Assembly (NCBI RefSeq): GCF_002127325.2
Contig: NC_035448.2
Span: 84,836,087-84,900,086, forward strand
Direction: 5' to 3'
From: Helianthus annuus
Taxonomy: Eukaryota; Streptophyta; Magnoliopsida; Asterales; Asteraceae
DNA: 64,000 nt
Position numbers and translations under genes: made by a program. The notes under the pieces are model-generated. The model was not told the DNA's origin. It made no database searches and saw only the letters and a list, made by a program, of their open reading frames with translations. Position 1 is the first letter of the stretch. Every line of letters starts with the position of its first letter. Below are positions 10,901 to 21,097 of the stretch, in pieces.

Positions 10901-13900
10901 TTGGGTCGGCCATTTTTGAACACCGCACATGCTATTATTGATTGTCGCTATGGCACAGTTGACATGACATTCGGTAATAGAAAAATGAGGTTGAATGTTT
11001 TTACTAACGGTACTAATGTGTATGGTGATGAGTGTTTCTTGGCAGATTTTATAGATGGCTATGACCCGAAGGTGTTCGAAGAAGAAATTTTGGGTTCTTG
11101 TGTTTGTGATATGTCTTTGCAGGTTCATACATGCGAGTTAGAGGTTGAAGAGAAGGAGCAAGACGCTCTCGCGGTGAAGGAAGGAAGTCCACCATGGACT
11201 TACCAAACGGATACATTACCGGTGGAAATCGATTCGGGCACCAAGCCTTCATTGGAAAGTCCACCAAGTGTGGAGTTGAAGGAGCTACCAAAGCACCTAA
11301 AGTATGCATTTTTGGGGGAAAATGATACCTTACCGGTAATCATTGCTTCCAACTTGGAGGTAGCTCAAGAGGAAGAATTGATGCGGGTGTTGAAGGCTCA
11401 TAAGGCGGCAATTGGGTGGACGATAGCCGATTTAAAAGGCATTAGTCCATCCATTGTGATGCACAAGATTATTACAAGCGAGGATGCGAAGCCGACCCGT
11501 GAAACACAAAGAAGGTTAAATCCGAATTTGAGAGAGGTGGTGAAGAAAGAAGTCATCAAGTGGTTGGATGCGGGGATCATTTACCCCATTTCGGATAGTG
11601 CATGGGTAAGTCCGACACAGGTAGTGCCTAAAAAATCCGGCATCCAAGTAGTGAAAGATGAACAAGGTGAGCAAATCGCCACCCGCCCGGTAACCGGGTG
11701 GCGAGTGTGTATTGATTATCGCAAATTAAACGCGGCTACCTCAAAAGACCATTTCCCGTTACCCTTCATTGACCAAATAATTGAAAAACTTTCCGGTCAA
11801 AAATATTATTGCTTTTTGGATGGGTATTCGGGATATAACCAAATTGCTATTCACCCGGACGACCAACACAAAACCACGTTTACATGTCCATATGGTACAT
11901 TTGCTTTTCGGCGAATGCCATTTGGATTATGTAACGCCCCCGCCACGTTCCAAAGATGTATGATGAGTATATTTTCGGACATGGTCGGGGAGTCTCTTGA
12001 AGTGTTTATGGACGATTTTTCCATTTTTGGTCCAAGTTTTGACTCTTGTCTTAATGAATTAGAAAAAGTTTTAAAAAGGTGTGTTGAGACAAACTTGGTA
12101 CTAAGTTGGAAAAAAAGCCATTTTATGGTTCAAGAGGGTATTGTTTTGGGGCATGTCATTTCGGACCGGGGGATGGAGGTAGACAAAGCAAAGATTCGGG
12201 TAATTTCATCTTTACCCCCACCAAAGAATGTAAAGGGGGTGAGATCTTTTTTGGGACATGCGGGGTTCTACCGAAGGTTTATTAAAGGCTTTAGTGTAAT
12301 CACAAAACCTTTATGTAACTTATTATTAAAAGATGTTCCATTTGATTTTACTGATGAATGTTTGCAAGCGTTTCATGTGTTGAAGGAACAGTTGGTGAAG
12401 GCTCCTATTTTGCAACCACCGGATTGGTCAAAGCCGTTCGAGATTATGTGTGATGCTAGTGATACAACTATTGGAGCGGTTTTGGGGCAAAGGGTAGATA
12501 AAAAGCCGGTGGTGATATACTATGCAAGCAAAACATTGTCCGAGGCGCAACTTAACTACACCACAACCGAGAAAGAATTATTAGCGGTGGTGTATGCCTT
12601 GGACAAGTTTCGATCTTATATTTGGGGAAGCAAGGTGATAGTGTATTCGGATCATAGCGCGGTCCGATATTTGATGGAAAAGAAGGATGCAAAGCCCCGG
12701 TTGATTCGTTGGGTGCTTTTACTACAAGAATTCGATCTTGAGATTCGGGACAAAAAGGGATGTGAAAATGTTGTTGCGGATCATTTGTCCCGAATCCCGT
12801 TGGAAGGTGTTGATGACCCAAGTGAAATCAATGAACGGTTTCCCGATGAACACTTGTTGGCCGTCTCTACTTATGTTGCACCTTGGTATGCCCATTATGT
12901 TAATTATTTGGCTAAGGGTGCAATTCCAAGTCATTGGACTAGGAAGAGACGACAACAATTTCTTAGTCAAGTGAAGCAATACATATGGGACGAACCCGAC
13001 TTGTTCAAAATCGGGGCCGATCAAGTGATACGAAGATGTGTTCCCGAAACGGAAGTTCTAGAGATTTTGATTCATGCTCATTCATCGGCGTGTGGTGGGC
13101 ATTTTAGTGGGAACAAGACGGGTTATCGGGTGTTATCTAGTGGGTTTTATTGGCCCACGATTTTCAAGGATTCTTGTGAGTATGCCCGGAATTGCATCAA
13201 TTGTCAAAGAATGGGAAGTATTTCGAAACGTGATGAAATGCCGTTAAACCCGATTTTGGTAGTAGAAGTATTTGATGTTTGGGGAATTGACTTTATGGGT
13301 CCTTTCCCAAACTCAAATGGGTTTTTATACATTTTGGTGGCGGTCGATTACGTGTCGAAATGGATTGAAGCTATTGCCACAAGGACCAATGATCACTCCG
13401 TTGTATGTAAGTTTGTGCAATCTAATATTTTTGCTCGTTTTGGTGTGCCTAGGGTGATAATAAGTGATGGCGGGTCGCATTTCAAGAATTTCAATTTTGG
13501 AAAGTTGCTCAAAAGATACAATGTGAACCACCGCGTTGCTACACCATACCACCCGCAAACGAGTGGTCAAGTCGAAGTTTCCAACCGGCAAATTAAAGAG
13601 ATTTTAATGAAGACGGTGAGAACGGATCGGAAGGATTGGTCAAGCAAGCTTGACGATGCGTTGTGGGCCTACCGAACGGCTTACAAAACTCCACTTGATA
13701 CCACTCCTTATCGGATGGTTTATGGGAAAGGATGTCACTTGCCTATGGAGTTGGCACACCGGGCGTATTGGGCAATTAAAACGGTAAACGCAAACTACGA
13801 TGAAGCGGGTCGGGCGAGAAAGCTTCAATTGAATGAAATAGAGGAAATAAGGGACCAAGCTTATGAGTGTGCAGCCGCATACAAAGACAAACTTAAAAAA

Positions 13901-14194
13901 GTTCATGATGCGAAGATCAAGAAAAAGAACTTTGAAGTGGGTCAGAAAGTGTGGTTGTATAATTCAAGGTTGAAATTGTTTGCGGGGAAACTAAAAAGCA
14001 AGTGGATGGGTCCTTACGTTGTCCGAAGAGTGGGAAGGTTCGGAGATGTTGATATTCAAGACGAACGAACAAACAAGCAACAAACGGTTAACGGGCATCG
14101 CCTCAAACCGTACTTGGAAGGGAATGATATCAACAATCTTGAGCTAGATAAAGTGGGCTACATTTTACGCCCAGTGGATGATGAGGAAACGTGA
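7985..14194 (+). CDS. gag-pol: Athila gag-pol polyprotein (gag, protease, RT, RNase H, integrase)
   Basis: A single open frame of 2069 residues, uninterrupted. The N-terminal ~300 residues are Pro/Gln-rich. They are followed by a retrotransposon-gag domain (about 330-480) and a CCHC knuckle at 529-542 ([14 protein letters not shown]). The aspartic protease is centred on D897 ([11 protein letters not shown]). RT runs from about 1190 to 1400, with the catalytic FMDD at 1341-1344. RNase H starts near D1490 ([13 protein letters not shown]). The integrase has an HHCC motif from about 1697 and a D1769, D1828, E1864 triad with the usual 35-residue spacing between D and E. The C-terminal GPYVVRRVG region has no chromodomain. 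All catalytic residues I checked are present, so this protein could be functional. The ATG at 7985 lies 95 bp after the PBS and is the first in frame. Confidence 0.95.
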   Translation: MRTRSSHKLSPLAFDPEIERTLRANRILLRENTINSSPTTPVTPIRYMDPPPPPPTTGEFTSSFIPTSTQASPNTTIPPNTTEPTIPQQVTPTNTTQPITTQEEPTVTFNPSTTIPPLSHFFPGAGPSYSSHTMAPISSIVHATPYRPPNQSGFQYSTIPFGQSSGIQGDGYDEGYEEFEGFDEEGYGYGGDGEQGEYGYTQGQVQVIPNVGGVQQQLIPQHIRPRPQGPQMQRPVPLQQVRPQQVQPQIQRPIQQPIVPQGPMQRPMGQIRPRGRFGVPRRHLRENARGIEAHFRPVITHNPSPVVIPHNNQGRTFEVRTNSLQSLPKYKGLATEEPYFHLEAYDSICNTLGSQGFSADDIKLVLFQFSLEDKAKKWFYTLPSASIYTWAEMQQTFLDEFYTAQKTNDARKGLRSFQQQQGEMFHEAFERLNMMIKNCPHHGIELWELMNAFHEGLCAEDARDLMSITNGTFGTNYEHEDWEFLEQMAITSKRKAQASRRARPAVTRTQVHAVDDGNIQTSNQIYDVCALCNEIGHAAENCQGMVEGQFEEVHAIQGQGGGGRNYNMNSNTYHPGLRNHPNFRYGNPSNQSNPNFQGSQGNYGSRQPYNNQGGYRGGNNQGYQRQYQAGQEKGGSSGGNEMMEMLKSMQAEMQKRNQMDDARIQKDEARDKAIQTLTTQMGQLATEVSELKKGKGQLPSDTTVNPSHGTSRGNNVNIHHVSVLRSGKEYKTNPSPDLVEGVVEDITGQESEEENEPPIVSSKKPNFEKPEIIKEKEKVNEGEGSSEVPFPSALLDPGRKNFISKRGPQKEEMWEVFKQVKINLPLLEAIKQVPAYAKFLKELCTQKRQQKVPKLVDLTERVSAVLKGDLPPKLQDPGTPLINIQVGNFQTTRALLDLGAGVSILPGGLYDQYDFGPLKRVETTVVLADLSHKLPRGIVRDVIVKVDEFYYPVDFLVLDYSSADPIQQQNVILGRPFLNTAHAIIDCRYGTVDMTFGNRKMRLNVFTNGTNVYGDECFLADFIDGYDPKVFEEEILGSCVCDMSLQVHTCELEVEEKEQDALAVKEGSPPWTYQTDTLPVEIDSGTKPSLESPPSVELKELPKHLKYAFLGENDTLPVIIASNLEVAQEEELMRVLKAHKAAIGWTIADLKGISPSIVMHKIITSEDAKPTRETQRRLNPNLREVVKKEVIKWLDAGIIYPISDSAWVSPTQVVPKKSGIQVVKDEQGEQIATRPVTGWRVCIDYRKLNAATSKDHFPLPFIDQIIEKLSGQKYYCFLDGYSGYNQIAIHPDDQHKTTFTCPYGTFAFRRMPFGLCNAPATFQRCMMSIFSDMVGESLEVFMDDFSIFGPSFDSCLNELEKVLKRCVETNLVLSWKKSHFMVQEGIVLGHVISDRGMEVDKAKIRVISSLPPPKNVKGVRSFLGHAGFYRRFIKGFSVITKPLCNLLLKDVPFDFTDECLQAFHVLKEQLVKAPILQPPDWSKPFEIMCDASDTTIGAVLGQRVDKKPVVIYYASKTLSEAQLNYTTTEKELLAVVYALDKFRSYIWGSKVIVYSDHSAVRYLMEKKDAKPRLIRWVLLLQEFDLEIRDKKGCENVVADHLSRIPLEGVDDPSEINERFPDEHLLAVSTYVAPWYAHYVNYLAKGAIPSHWTRKRRQQFLSQVKQYIWDEPDLFKIGADQVIRRCVPETEVLEILIHAHSSACGGHFSGNKTGYRVLSSGFYWPTIFKDSCEYARNCINCQRMGSISKRDEMPLNPILVVEVFDVWGIDFMGPFPNSNGFLYILVAVDYVSKWIEAIATRTNDHSVVCKFVQSNIFARFGVPRVIISDGGSHFKNFNFGKLLKRYNVNHRVATPYHPQTSGQVEVSNRQIKEILMKTVRTDRKDWSSKLDDALWAYRTAYKTPLDTTPYRMVYGKGCHLPMELAHRAYWAIKTVNANYDEAGRARKLQLNEIEEIRDQAYECAAAYKDKLKKVHDAKIKKKNFEVGQKVWLYNSRLKLFAGKLKSKWMGPYVVRRVGRFGDVDIQDERTNKQQTVNGHRLKPYLEGNDINNLELDKVGYILRPVDDEET

Positions 14195-15039
14195 AAGAGG
14201 CCCAGGTTTGGTAGTTGTAAATATTTAGGATAGTTTATTTTATTTCAAATAAGTCTCGTTCAAACCGGTGTTCGAAACAAGTGTGGGGAAATTTTCACGA
14301 ATTTCCCGAACATAGTGTTGAGGACAACACGGGTTTTTAACGGGGGGTAGGGTAAAATTTATGTTTTTCTTAAAAAATTATAAAATCAAAAAAAAAAAAA
14401 AAAAAGTTTTTTGAGAAAAATCAACCCCCCAATGCCCAGTAACCGCCGTAAGCTACGGTGGGGGGGCCGTAGCTTACGGCACCCATTCAACAAACAATGT
14501 CATACGGCACCTAGCTCCTGTCTTACGACAACCAGAATTCCAAAGTTATCACCGTAAGCTACGGCATGGTGCCGTAGCGTACGGCGCCGAGAAGATTTGT
14601 TGGCTGGTTTGTTGTCGTTCATGTATATAAAAAAAAAAAAAATTTATAAAATTCTGAAAATTAATAATAATAATAATAAACTTTTCCAATAACCCCAACC
14701 ACACCTTTTCTTTCATTAAACCCCAACCATACACTTCTCCCATTAATCCCCAACCACATTTTCTTTCCTTCTTCTACTTCTCTCTATCAAGAACCCTAAA
14801 ACTCCATAACCACAAACCTTTACATTTTCATAACTTTCTCAAAACAAGTTCGATTTCGGTGATTCTTGGGTCCATTTTGGGTGGAATTTCACAAGGAATT
14901 CAGATTTAGTATTGAATCTTGAAGAGTCCTTAGTTTTCTGGGTCGAATTTCAAACCCTAGGTGCCGAAAATTTGGGTCTTTTTGTGGGTTTTTGTGTGAA
15001 CTTCAAGCTTTAGTGATTCTCATCTTCTATAACACCAAG
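14195..15039 (+). other. Athila spacer between gag-pol and second ORF
   Basis: Noncoding. It contains an AAGTGTGGGGA tract (about 14280-14290) resembling the element's own polypurine tract, an A-rich run near 14385-14405, and two palindrome pairs of the CCGTAAGCTACGG family (14443-14482 and 14549-14587). A pyrimidine-rich stretch follows at about 14690-14790. Confidence 0.65.
14443..14587. repeat. Internal copies of the Athila CCGTAAGCTACGG palindromes
   Basis: CCGTAAGCTACGG is followed by CCGTAGCTTACGG, then again about 70 bp later (the last arm reads CCGTAGCGTACGG). These are the same inverted motifs as in the LTR promoter region, here just downstream of gag-pol. Confidence 0.75.
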
Positions 15040-15359
15040 GTATGCAATTTTTGTTCATTCTTTGAAGTACATTGAGGTTTGTAAGTTTCCATCATGTTTT
15101 TGCTTACACACTTGCTTGTATGAGATAGATGATAGAACTTTGTGAACCATTGATTGTTGTTGGTATAAATGTGTTGATGTTTTATGAAACTTTGTTGGAA
15201 AAATTCTGATTTTAGGGGACATCATGCCAAAATTTTGTTTGAAAAAAATAAAAATTTTGGGTTTTTGCACATTTATACCTATAACATGAAGCAAGTGTGG
15301 GGAAGATGGGATAAAAATAACTAACTTGAATTGTTTGCTTTGTTTTTGAATGTGTGTAG
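15040..15359 (+). other. Putative intron in front of the Athila second ORF
   Basis: The donor is CACCAAG/GTATGC at 15040. The acceptor TTGAATGTGTGTAG ends at 15359, three bases before ATGG (15362). The 320 bp between are T-rich, like a plant intron. Splicing from an upstream leader would give the second ORF its own mRNA. Sequence-based prediction only. Confidence 0.45.
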
Positions 15360-15511
15360 GTATGGCTTCTAGGAAAGGAAAGGGAGTTGCAAGTTCTTCT
15401 CAAGGGGATGAGGTACAACAAAAAAGGAGGAGATTGGCTCGGATTGGTGAGTAGGACTCGGAGGAGGATGCACCGCCAAGGGGACCAAAGCCGGATTGGG
15501 CATCCGGTTCA

Positions 15512-17083
15512 TTGTTAGAACAACCCGCGGAATGGAGAGAGGATCTTTTTCACGAACAAATGAACAAGTTAAAACAAAGGGGAGAAGCGTTTATTTGTGA
15601 AAAAGAAATCCGGGAGTCGGATTTTGCCCCGTTCGGGATCATAGCCAAGTTTAACGCGTTGGGTTGGGGAGCGGTCACAAAGTGTTATGATGGCGAGAAG
15701 AAGAAAATGTATGACACGCAGATTCAAGAGTGGGTGGCATCACTTGAATGTCCCCCATTCAAGGCTCCGAACAAGATGCGGTTAGTTGGGAAGTGTAATG
15801 GTGTGAAGGTAGAGATGTCGTATGATTCCTTGCGCCGGGTGGCAAAGTTTGATGATGGGCCGGCCAATGAGTACATCTACCCAAGTCTTAAGGATCTTTA
15901 CCACGAGCCCGCTAAACATCCACAATGGCAAAACATGCTTGACTATCTCTTCCTTCCGGGCACAACACATGGGAAATTATATAGAAGAAATTTAAGAATG
16001 GAAGCGAAGTTGTTATTGACGTTGTGCATGTACAATGTCATGCCAAGGCGAGGTGACAAGATGGAGGTACGGTTTCAAGAAGTGCCAATCTTGTATATGA
16101 TGATGCGTGGGTCACCTAAGGTTCCTTTCCGATTTTTGGTTCTAAACAATATTTGGTTGAGCAAGAATAGTAGGGAAAAGAAGATTATACCTCATTGCCG
16201 GTTGATTACGGCATTGCTCAAGAAGTACGGGGCAATCAAAGGAGATGAAAAAGGGTCCTACAAGAGGTTTAGACCATTCGACCTTAATAATCTTGGGTCG
16301 GATTGGACCTACACAGAATCGGAAAGGTTTCATAAATTGAAGACGGATGGTAGAAGGTGGAGAGCCTTAAAAGTGGATGCGAGACCGTTGAGACCGGGAG
16401 AGGAAGAGGAGCCCGAATCAATGGATGAGGAAGTGAGTGGGGATGATGATTATCGTGAAGACACTTTCACGGTAGATGTTCAAGGAGGAGATGTCGGTCA
16501 CGCGGGGGTTCAAGGAGCCGGCGTACAATCTGGATATGTGGGAAGTGCATTTGACTATGCACAACAAGCTTACGACCCGTATTGGGCCCACTCGGGGGAT
16601 ATGGGTCAAATCATTCAACAAAGGCGGCCACCCACATTCGGCAATTGGAGTGAACCAAACCAAGTGTTATTTGATCAACAAACTTTTTTGGGTGCTAGTG
16701 CGGAAAGGGCTATCAAAAGAAGCTATGATAGGAATGAGCAATTGAACCGTGCTCATAGATATGCCCATGAAGAAGAGATGAATAACCGTTACTTGGATGA
16801 TCGACAAAGGCGCATGCATGATCAATGGCATGCGGGGCAACCGGTTGTGGGAGATCCACCCGTTGTGGATTACACCACACTTCCACCATATGATGGTAGT
16901 GTATCATACCCCACCCCGCCATTGCATCATTCTCAATGGGTAGACCCGCATGCCATGAGTTATCAACAAGCAAATCCAAGCAGTGATCAAGGAAGCAGTA
17001 GTAGCGGTGGAGCATTTGGTTTTGGTGAATGGACGGATGTGATGACATCCATCTTTGGGCCCCCACAGCCGAAGTATTACTAG
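15512..17083 (+). CDS. Athila post-pol accessory ORF (plant-transposon-protein type)
   Basis: An open frame of 523 residues. The natural start was probably the ATG at 15362 (MASRKGKGVASSSQG, followed by a basic KRRR stretch), but an in-frame TAG at 15452-15454 separates it, so only the internal start at 15512 gives a continuous product. The N-terminal two thirds form a compact domain (FAPFGIIAKFNALGW, then WQNMLDYLFLPGTTHGKLYRR, then KVPFRFLVLNNIWLSK) that I recognise from the extra ORFs of plant Athila/Calypso elements. The C-terminal third is acidic, then Gln/Tyr/Pro-rich low complexity. I see no signal peptide or membrane segment, so it does not look like an envelope glycoprotein. Function unknown. 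Confidence 0.75.
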   Translation: MLEQPAEWREDLFHEQMNKLKQRGEAFICEKEIRESDFAPFGIIAKFNALGWGAVTKCYDGEKKKMYDTQIQEWVASLECPPFKAPNKMRLVGKCNGVKVEMSYDSLRRVAKFDDGPANEYIYPSLKDLYHEPAKHPQWQNMLDYLFLPGTTHGKLYRRNLRMEAKLLLTLCMYNVMPRRGDKMEVRFQEVPILYMMMRGSPKVPFRFLVLNNIWLSKNSREKKIIPHCRLITALLKKYGAIKGDEKGSYKRFRPFDLNNLGSDWTYTESERFHKLKTDGRRWRALKVDARPLRPGEEEEPESMDEEVSGDDDYREDTFTVDVQGGDVGHAGVQGAGVQSGYVGSAFDYAQQAYDPYWAHSGDMGQIIQQRRPPTFGNWSEPNQVLFDQQTFLGASAERAIKRSYDRNEQLNRAHRYAHEEEMNNRYLDDRQRRMHDQWHAGQPVVGDPPVVDYTTLPPYDGSVSYPTPPLHHSQWVDPHAMSYQQANPSSDQGSSSSGGAFGFGEWTDVMTSIFGPPQPKYY

Positions 17084-18283
17084 CCAGGTCGTATTTCGAT
17101 CCTTTGTACATTTTTGTATATATGTTTATGTGTTTATGTTTAAGTTGCGGTTGGGAGGTTGGGTGGTGTTTGTGTTAATATGTTGTTGGGTTGTGCGTGT
17201 TGGTGGTGTATAAAATCAAAAAAAAAAAAAAAAAAAAAATTGGGTTTGAGAATATAAGCAATTGGGGATGTTCTTTGTGAAGGCGATCTTTCCCTCAAAA
17301 ACCATACATTGGGACAATGTATCCCAAGTGTGGGGATGGGGGAAATTTTTGAGAAATTCAAAATTTTTGCAAACCCAAGCGAAAGTGTAAAAATTTGAAA
17401 ACTTGATATTGTTCCATTTGACACACCGACACCCATTTCAAATCTTTTCTTGGTGAGAATTGAGCCACGTATGATTGTTAGTGATATTTCATTGTTTGAG
17501 TGGCGTTGTGTGTTGTGTGTTAATAGAACTTGTGTGTGAATACTTGTTAAATCTTAGAGTCAACATGCTTTTGAAGATGATAGGGGACTTCTAGGATGCC
17601 TCGTCTAGGTGAGTGCGAGTGTGGGATTTGGGGGGTTGGACCTCATTAATTATATATATGAGCATGGTTGCGAGAGGGGCGGGGGTTTGGACACTTAGTT
17701 GCCCATTTTGTGCTTAAAGCCTATCATTTGTTACCCCCTAGTTAGTTACTTAAAAATTTACCCGATTTGACCCGGTCTTATAGTATTAGTGGTTGTTTAG
17801 TAGTTTGTGATTTAGTTGTTTAAAAAAAAAAAAAAAAAAAAAGAGAAAAAGCAATGAAAATATGAAAAAAGATGATGTTTAATTGTCTTGTATATAGTAG
17901 TTAAGTTTGATAGTTGTTCGTTTGTTTTATTGTGTAATAAAAGACCAGGTTAAATCCTTCGCTACTACATATATATTCCTTTTTCTACCCTTGCACCTAG
18001 CCCCATTACAACCCGTAAGTTTCCTTGATTCAAAAGCATGCTAGACATTGGTTAGGAGGCAACTTGATTTTCATACAAGCTTATTGTCGCACACACACAT
18101 ATACGCATTGAGTGGTTTAGCATAATTTGCTAATTTTTCTTGTCACCGAGAGTTTTGTGAGGGGTGTGTCTTGTGGTTCGATAAAAAGCTAGTAAAAGGA
18201 CGGCACTTTGGTTTGATTTGCATGATTGGTTGCTTATGGTTAAAAACAGTTTTTGAAGTGGTTGCTTGGGACAAGCAACGGGT
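17084..18283 (+). other. Athila 3' untranslated region
   Basis: 1.2 kb without coding potential. It holds two long A runs (about 17217-17240 and 17822-17842) and another AAGTGTGGGGA tract near 17326-17337. The A run at 17217, preceded by TATAAAATC, resembles the one after gag-pol at 14378, so the two ORFs seem to have similar 3' flanks. Confidence 0.6.
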
Positions 18284-18296
18284 AAGTGTGGGGATG
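18284..18296 (+). other. Athila polypurine tract
   Basis: AAGTGTGGGGATG directly abuts the 3' LTR start at 18297. It is interrupted by pyrimidines but sits where the plus-strand primer belongs. Confidence 0.7.
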
Positions 18297-19629
18297 TGAC
18301 GGGTGGTCCGTAGGACAACCCTTAAAAGGCTTAACATAACGCACATTCTACATTTTATCCGGTTATTTGCGTGAATTAGGTAATCACAAGATGATGTTGA
18401 TGCAGGTGTTAAAGTGTGCAAAATGCGGGTTTTAGGAAGCTTGAACGGATGCTAGAAGCTGGCATGATCACGATGAGTGGAAACCAAGGGAAATGAAGGA
18501 ACTAGGAGCAAAAGACCACTCAGAGCCGTAAGCTACGCCACCAGGCCGTAGCTTACGGCACCTATAGCATGCCAAAAATTAGTGCCGTAAGACAGGAGCA
18601 CAGGGGCGTAAAGAATTGATGCTCACCGTAAGCTACGGCGGCTGGCCGTACCTTACGGTGCCATGTTGACCATTTCAATGAGCTGGGTGCCGTAAGCTAC
18701 GGCAGGCGGCGTAGCTTACGGCGCCGACTGTGCCAAAATCGTAACTCCCGCATTTAAAGTACATTTTATGGAGAATTATGATGTCTCATCATGTGTTTTC
18801 GGTTACTATTTGAGGAAAACGAGTGGGGGACTATTTAAAGGCACTTGGAAGCTAAGAAACATATCTTTGGCATAATCTTTTCACTAGAATCATTTGGGGA
18901 ACAATCTTGGCACTAAATTCTGGTCTTGTCTTTGTTGGTGGAACTTGTGAACATTGTTATTTCTATTTTGTCATGATGTGTGTTAAAGCCATGAGTGGCT
19001 AGGTACTTTAATGACTATCTTGTGGTGAAGGTTTGTTTAGACTTTTGTGTTCTTATTTGCATTTCTAGAATATCAATCTCTTTTCATTTAAATTGATTGT
19101 TATGGTGTGTAATCGATTGTTAGTAACAGGTTGATTCTTATTTTAAACTAATTAGAAACCATACGTTCTTGGTGCCGTTGGCAATCGGGATATCATGGGT
19201 ATAGTTAGGTTTGGGTAAGGGTTGATTGATCATCGGGTGATAACCTCACGTTCTCGGAATCTGAGTACTTCGTCCCCTTTCATCACTGCAATTGTTTATG
19301 CATGAACTATGTCTATGTAGTTCTTTCTAGTTAAATGATTAACACAAAAGTTGAAGCAAACCGGATACACAAGATAGTCGTTTATTTCTCAATTGTTTAC
19401 AACTTCAAGTTTCATTTCGCAAATTAGTTAATTAATCTTAGTTTTTAAAACCAATCAAATCAAAACAACTCGTGAATTTTATTTTTCTTGCAATTAGTTT
19501 AATTTAGTTAACCTAGAGAAGCATCGCAAATAGCACATTTTCCACAAACTCCCTGTGTTCGATACCCACTTGCCACTATTTACATAGTTGTTATTGGGAT
19601 TAAATTTGCGTGACCACGACATCACGTCA
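18297..19629 (+). repeat. Athila 3' LTR (1333 bp)
   Basis: Nearly identical to the 5' LTR, with two substitutions and one 11 bp indel. It is followed by GTCAT (19630-19634). Confidence 0.93.
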
Positions 19630-19634
19630 GTCAT

Positions 19635-19694
19635 TAAGCACATAATTAGGGTTAATTAATTTGTACAGTACCTGAAATTTTGCGGGTTGTCACA
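19635..19694 (-). repeat. E1 5' LTR, terminal 60 bp beyond the Athila insertion
   Basis: Read on the minus strand this starts TGTGACAACCCGCAAAATTT and continues, after removal of Athila and one GTCAT, into the sequence left of 6544. The joined sequence matches the order of blocks in the E2 LTR, which shows it is one LTR split by insertion. Confidence 0.8.
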
Positions 19695-21097
19695 TGTCTA
19701 TCTCAAGCCGCCTTGGTGCGGTCTCGGATTTAAAAGATCTTGTTCGTAGTCTCTTGGACTAATTCCGGACCAATTAGTTGTTTGTCACCGGTTTCCGCTC
19801 AACAAAGCGATGATGGGCACTTACGTCCATAGAGAGCTTCAAACGGTGCAACTTGTACGCTAGTGTGATAACTATTATTGTATGACAACTCCACTAGCAG
19901 TAAGTGAGTATCCCAATTATCACACATGCACATAACATATCTTCTAAAGTTTGTATTGTTCACTCACTTTGACCGTCCGTTTGAGGGTGAAAGGTCGTGC
20001 TTAGATCCAATCGCGATCCAAATGCCTTTTGGAATGACTTCCAAATTCTTGACACGAACCGACCGTCTCGGTTCGATATGATTGAAACAGGCACTGTATG
20101 TCGTGCCACAATCTCTTTAAGATATAGCTCGGCAAGCTTTTTAGTGCTATCCTTACAAATAGATAAGAAATGTGCGAACTTTCTCAGTCGATCAACTATT
20201 ACCCAAATCATGTCATGACCTCTCGAGGTCTTGTGTAACTTAATGATGAAGTCCATAGATATTTGTTCCCATTTTCAAAGGGGAATTTCAGGTTGTTGTA
20301 ACAATCCTGAAGGCTTTTGGTTTTCAGCCTTAACCTTGGTGCAGGTAAGACATTTACCAACATAAGCTGCGATGCCGCCTTTAAGGTTAGGCCACCAATA
20401 GAATTCTTTAAGTCTTGGTGTATCTTATCCGATCCCAGATGAATAGAGTACTTCGACTTGTGAGCTTCGTCCAAAATAACAGCCCACTGATCGCCAAAGA
20501 ATGGAACCCAGATTCGTTCAATAAAATATAATCTCCATCTTCCTTTGGCACCAATTGTTTTTTTCCATTCCTCCTAATGATTCCACCTGAATGTTCTCCG
20601 TTTTGAGCGCTTCTCGCTGTACGTCGTGAATCCGAGTAGTGAGGTTCATGTGTATAGTCATTTCTAGTGCTTTTACCCATAAAGTTTTTTTTCTTGTTCC
20701 TTGCGGCTCAAGGCGACCTCCACAACGTTCGCCTTGCCCGAGTGATACTTTATTTCGCAAGCATAGTCATTTAACAACTCGACCCATCATCGTTGGCGCA
20801 TGTTTAATTCTTTCTGAATAAATATATGTTGAAGACTTTTGTGATCCGTAAAAATTGCACGTTGAGTATTCTACAGATAGTGATGCCAGACTTTCAAAGC
20901 AATTACCACCGCACCTAACTTGAGGTCGTAGGTGGTATAGTTCTTTTCATGAACTTTCAGTTGGCACTTTGTCTCATTGCATCGACACGCAACCTAGTCC
21001 TTGATGCGACACATCACAGTATACCACAGAGTCATCGGTACCGTCAGGAAGTGATAATATTGGCACATCACATAGTTTGTCTTATAGAAGTTAGAAC
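19695..21097 (-). pseudogene. pol: E0: decayed Tekay RNase H and integrase (left piece)
   Basis: The minus strand carries RNase H remnants (near 20950-21090: [20 protein letters not shown]), the linker, and an integrase (DFIIKLHKTSRGHDMIWVIV at about 20196-20256; [12 protein letters not shown] near 19960). It is broken by many stops and frameshifts; for example the codon after GQSE is TGA. The integrase core is cut in mid-domain at 19695, where the E1 LTR begins. The RT/RNase H linker is cut at 21097 by E2 and resumes at 51094. The oldest element in the window. Confidence 0.85.
21093..21097. repeat. Target-site duplication of E2, left copy (AGAAC)
   Basis: AGAAC at 21093-21097 precedes the 5' LTR. 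AGAAC at 51094-51098 follows the 3' LTR. Confidence 0.92.

Larger units (their letters stand above)
6545..19629 (+). mobile_element. Complete young Athila-clade Ty3/gypsy retrotransposon (13,085 bp)
   Basis: The LTRs are at 6545-7866 and 18297-19629. Between them lie a PBS, a 2069-codon gag-pol, a spacer with palindromic repeats, a post-pol ORF and a polypurine tract, all flanked by GTCAT. The two LTRs differ by two substitutions (near 7163/18926 and 7268/19032) and an 11 bp indel. The RT (FMDDFSIFG) and protease ([11 protein letters not shown]) are typical of the Athila lineage. Gag-pol has no stop or frameshift, so the insertion is recent. The only visible damage is an in-frame TAG in the leader of the second ORF. 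Confidence 0.95.
1..19694 (-). mobile_element. E1: Tekay/Del-type Ty3/gypsy chromovirus, 5' part only, interrupted by Athila
   Basis: On the minus strand the order from the right is 5' LTR (right end 19694, left end 3585), primer binding site, leader repeats, acidic/proline ORF and gag, which runs off the window at position 1. A complete Athila element (6545-19629) splits the LTR. The right LTR end opens TGTGACAACCC on the minus strand and abuts the integrase of E0 in mid-domain, so E1 was inserted into E0. The expected target duplication on this side is TGTCT (19695-19699); its partner lies outside the window. The gag sequence and its close relationship to E2, which has a chromodomain-like integrase tail, support the Tekay assignment. 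Confidence 0.85.

Noticed and set aside
15512..17083. Athila second ORF as an envelope gene
   Set aside because: No signal peptide, hydrophobic anchor or glycoprotein-like cysteine pattern is visible.
3585..19694. E1 LTR read as the 3' LTR of E0, giving a tandem pair sharing one LTR
   Set aside because: No polypurine tract precedes the LTR at 19695, and the E0 integrase is cut in mid-domain there. A separate insertion explains it better.
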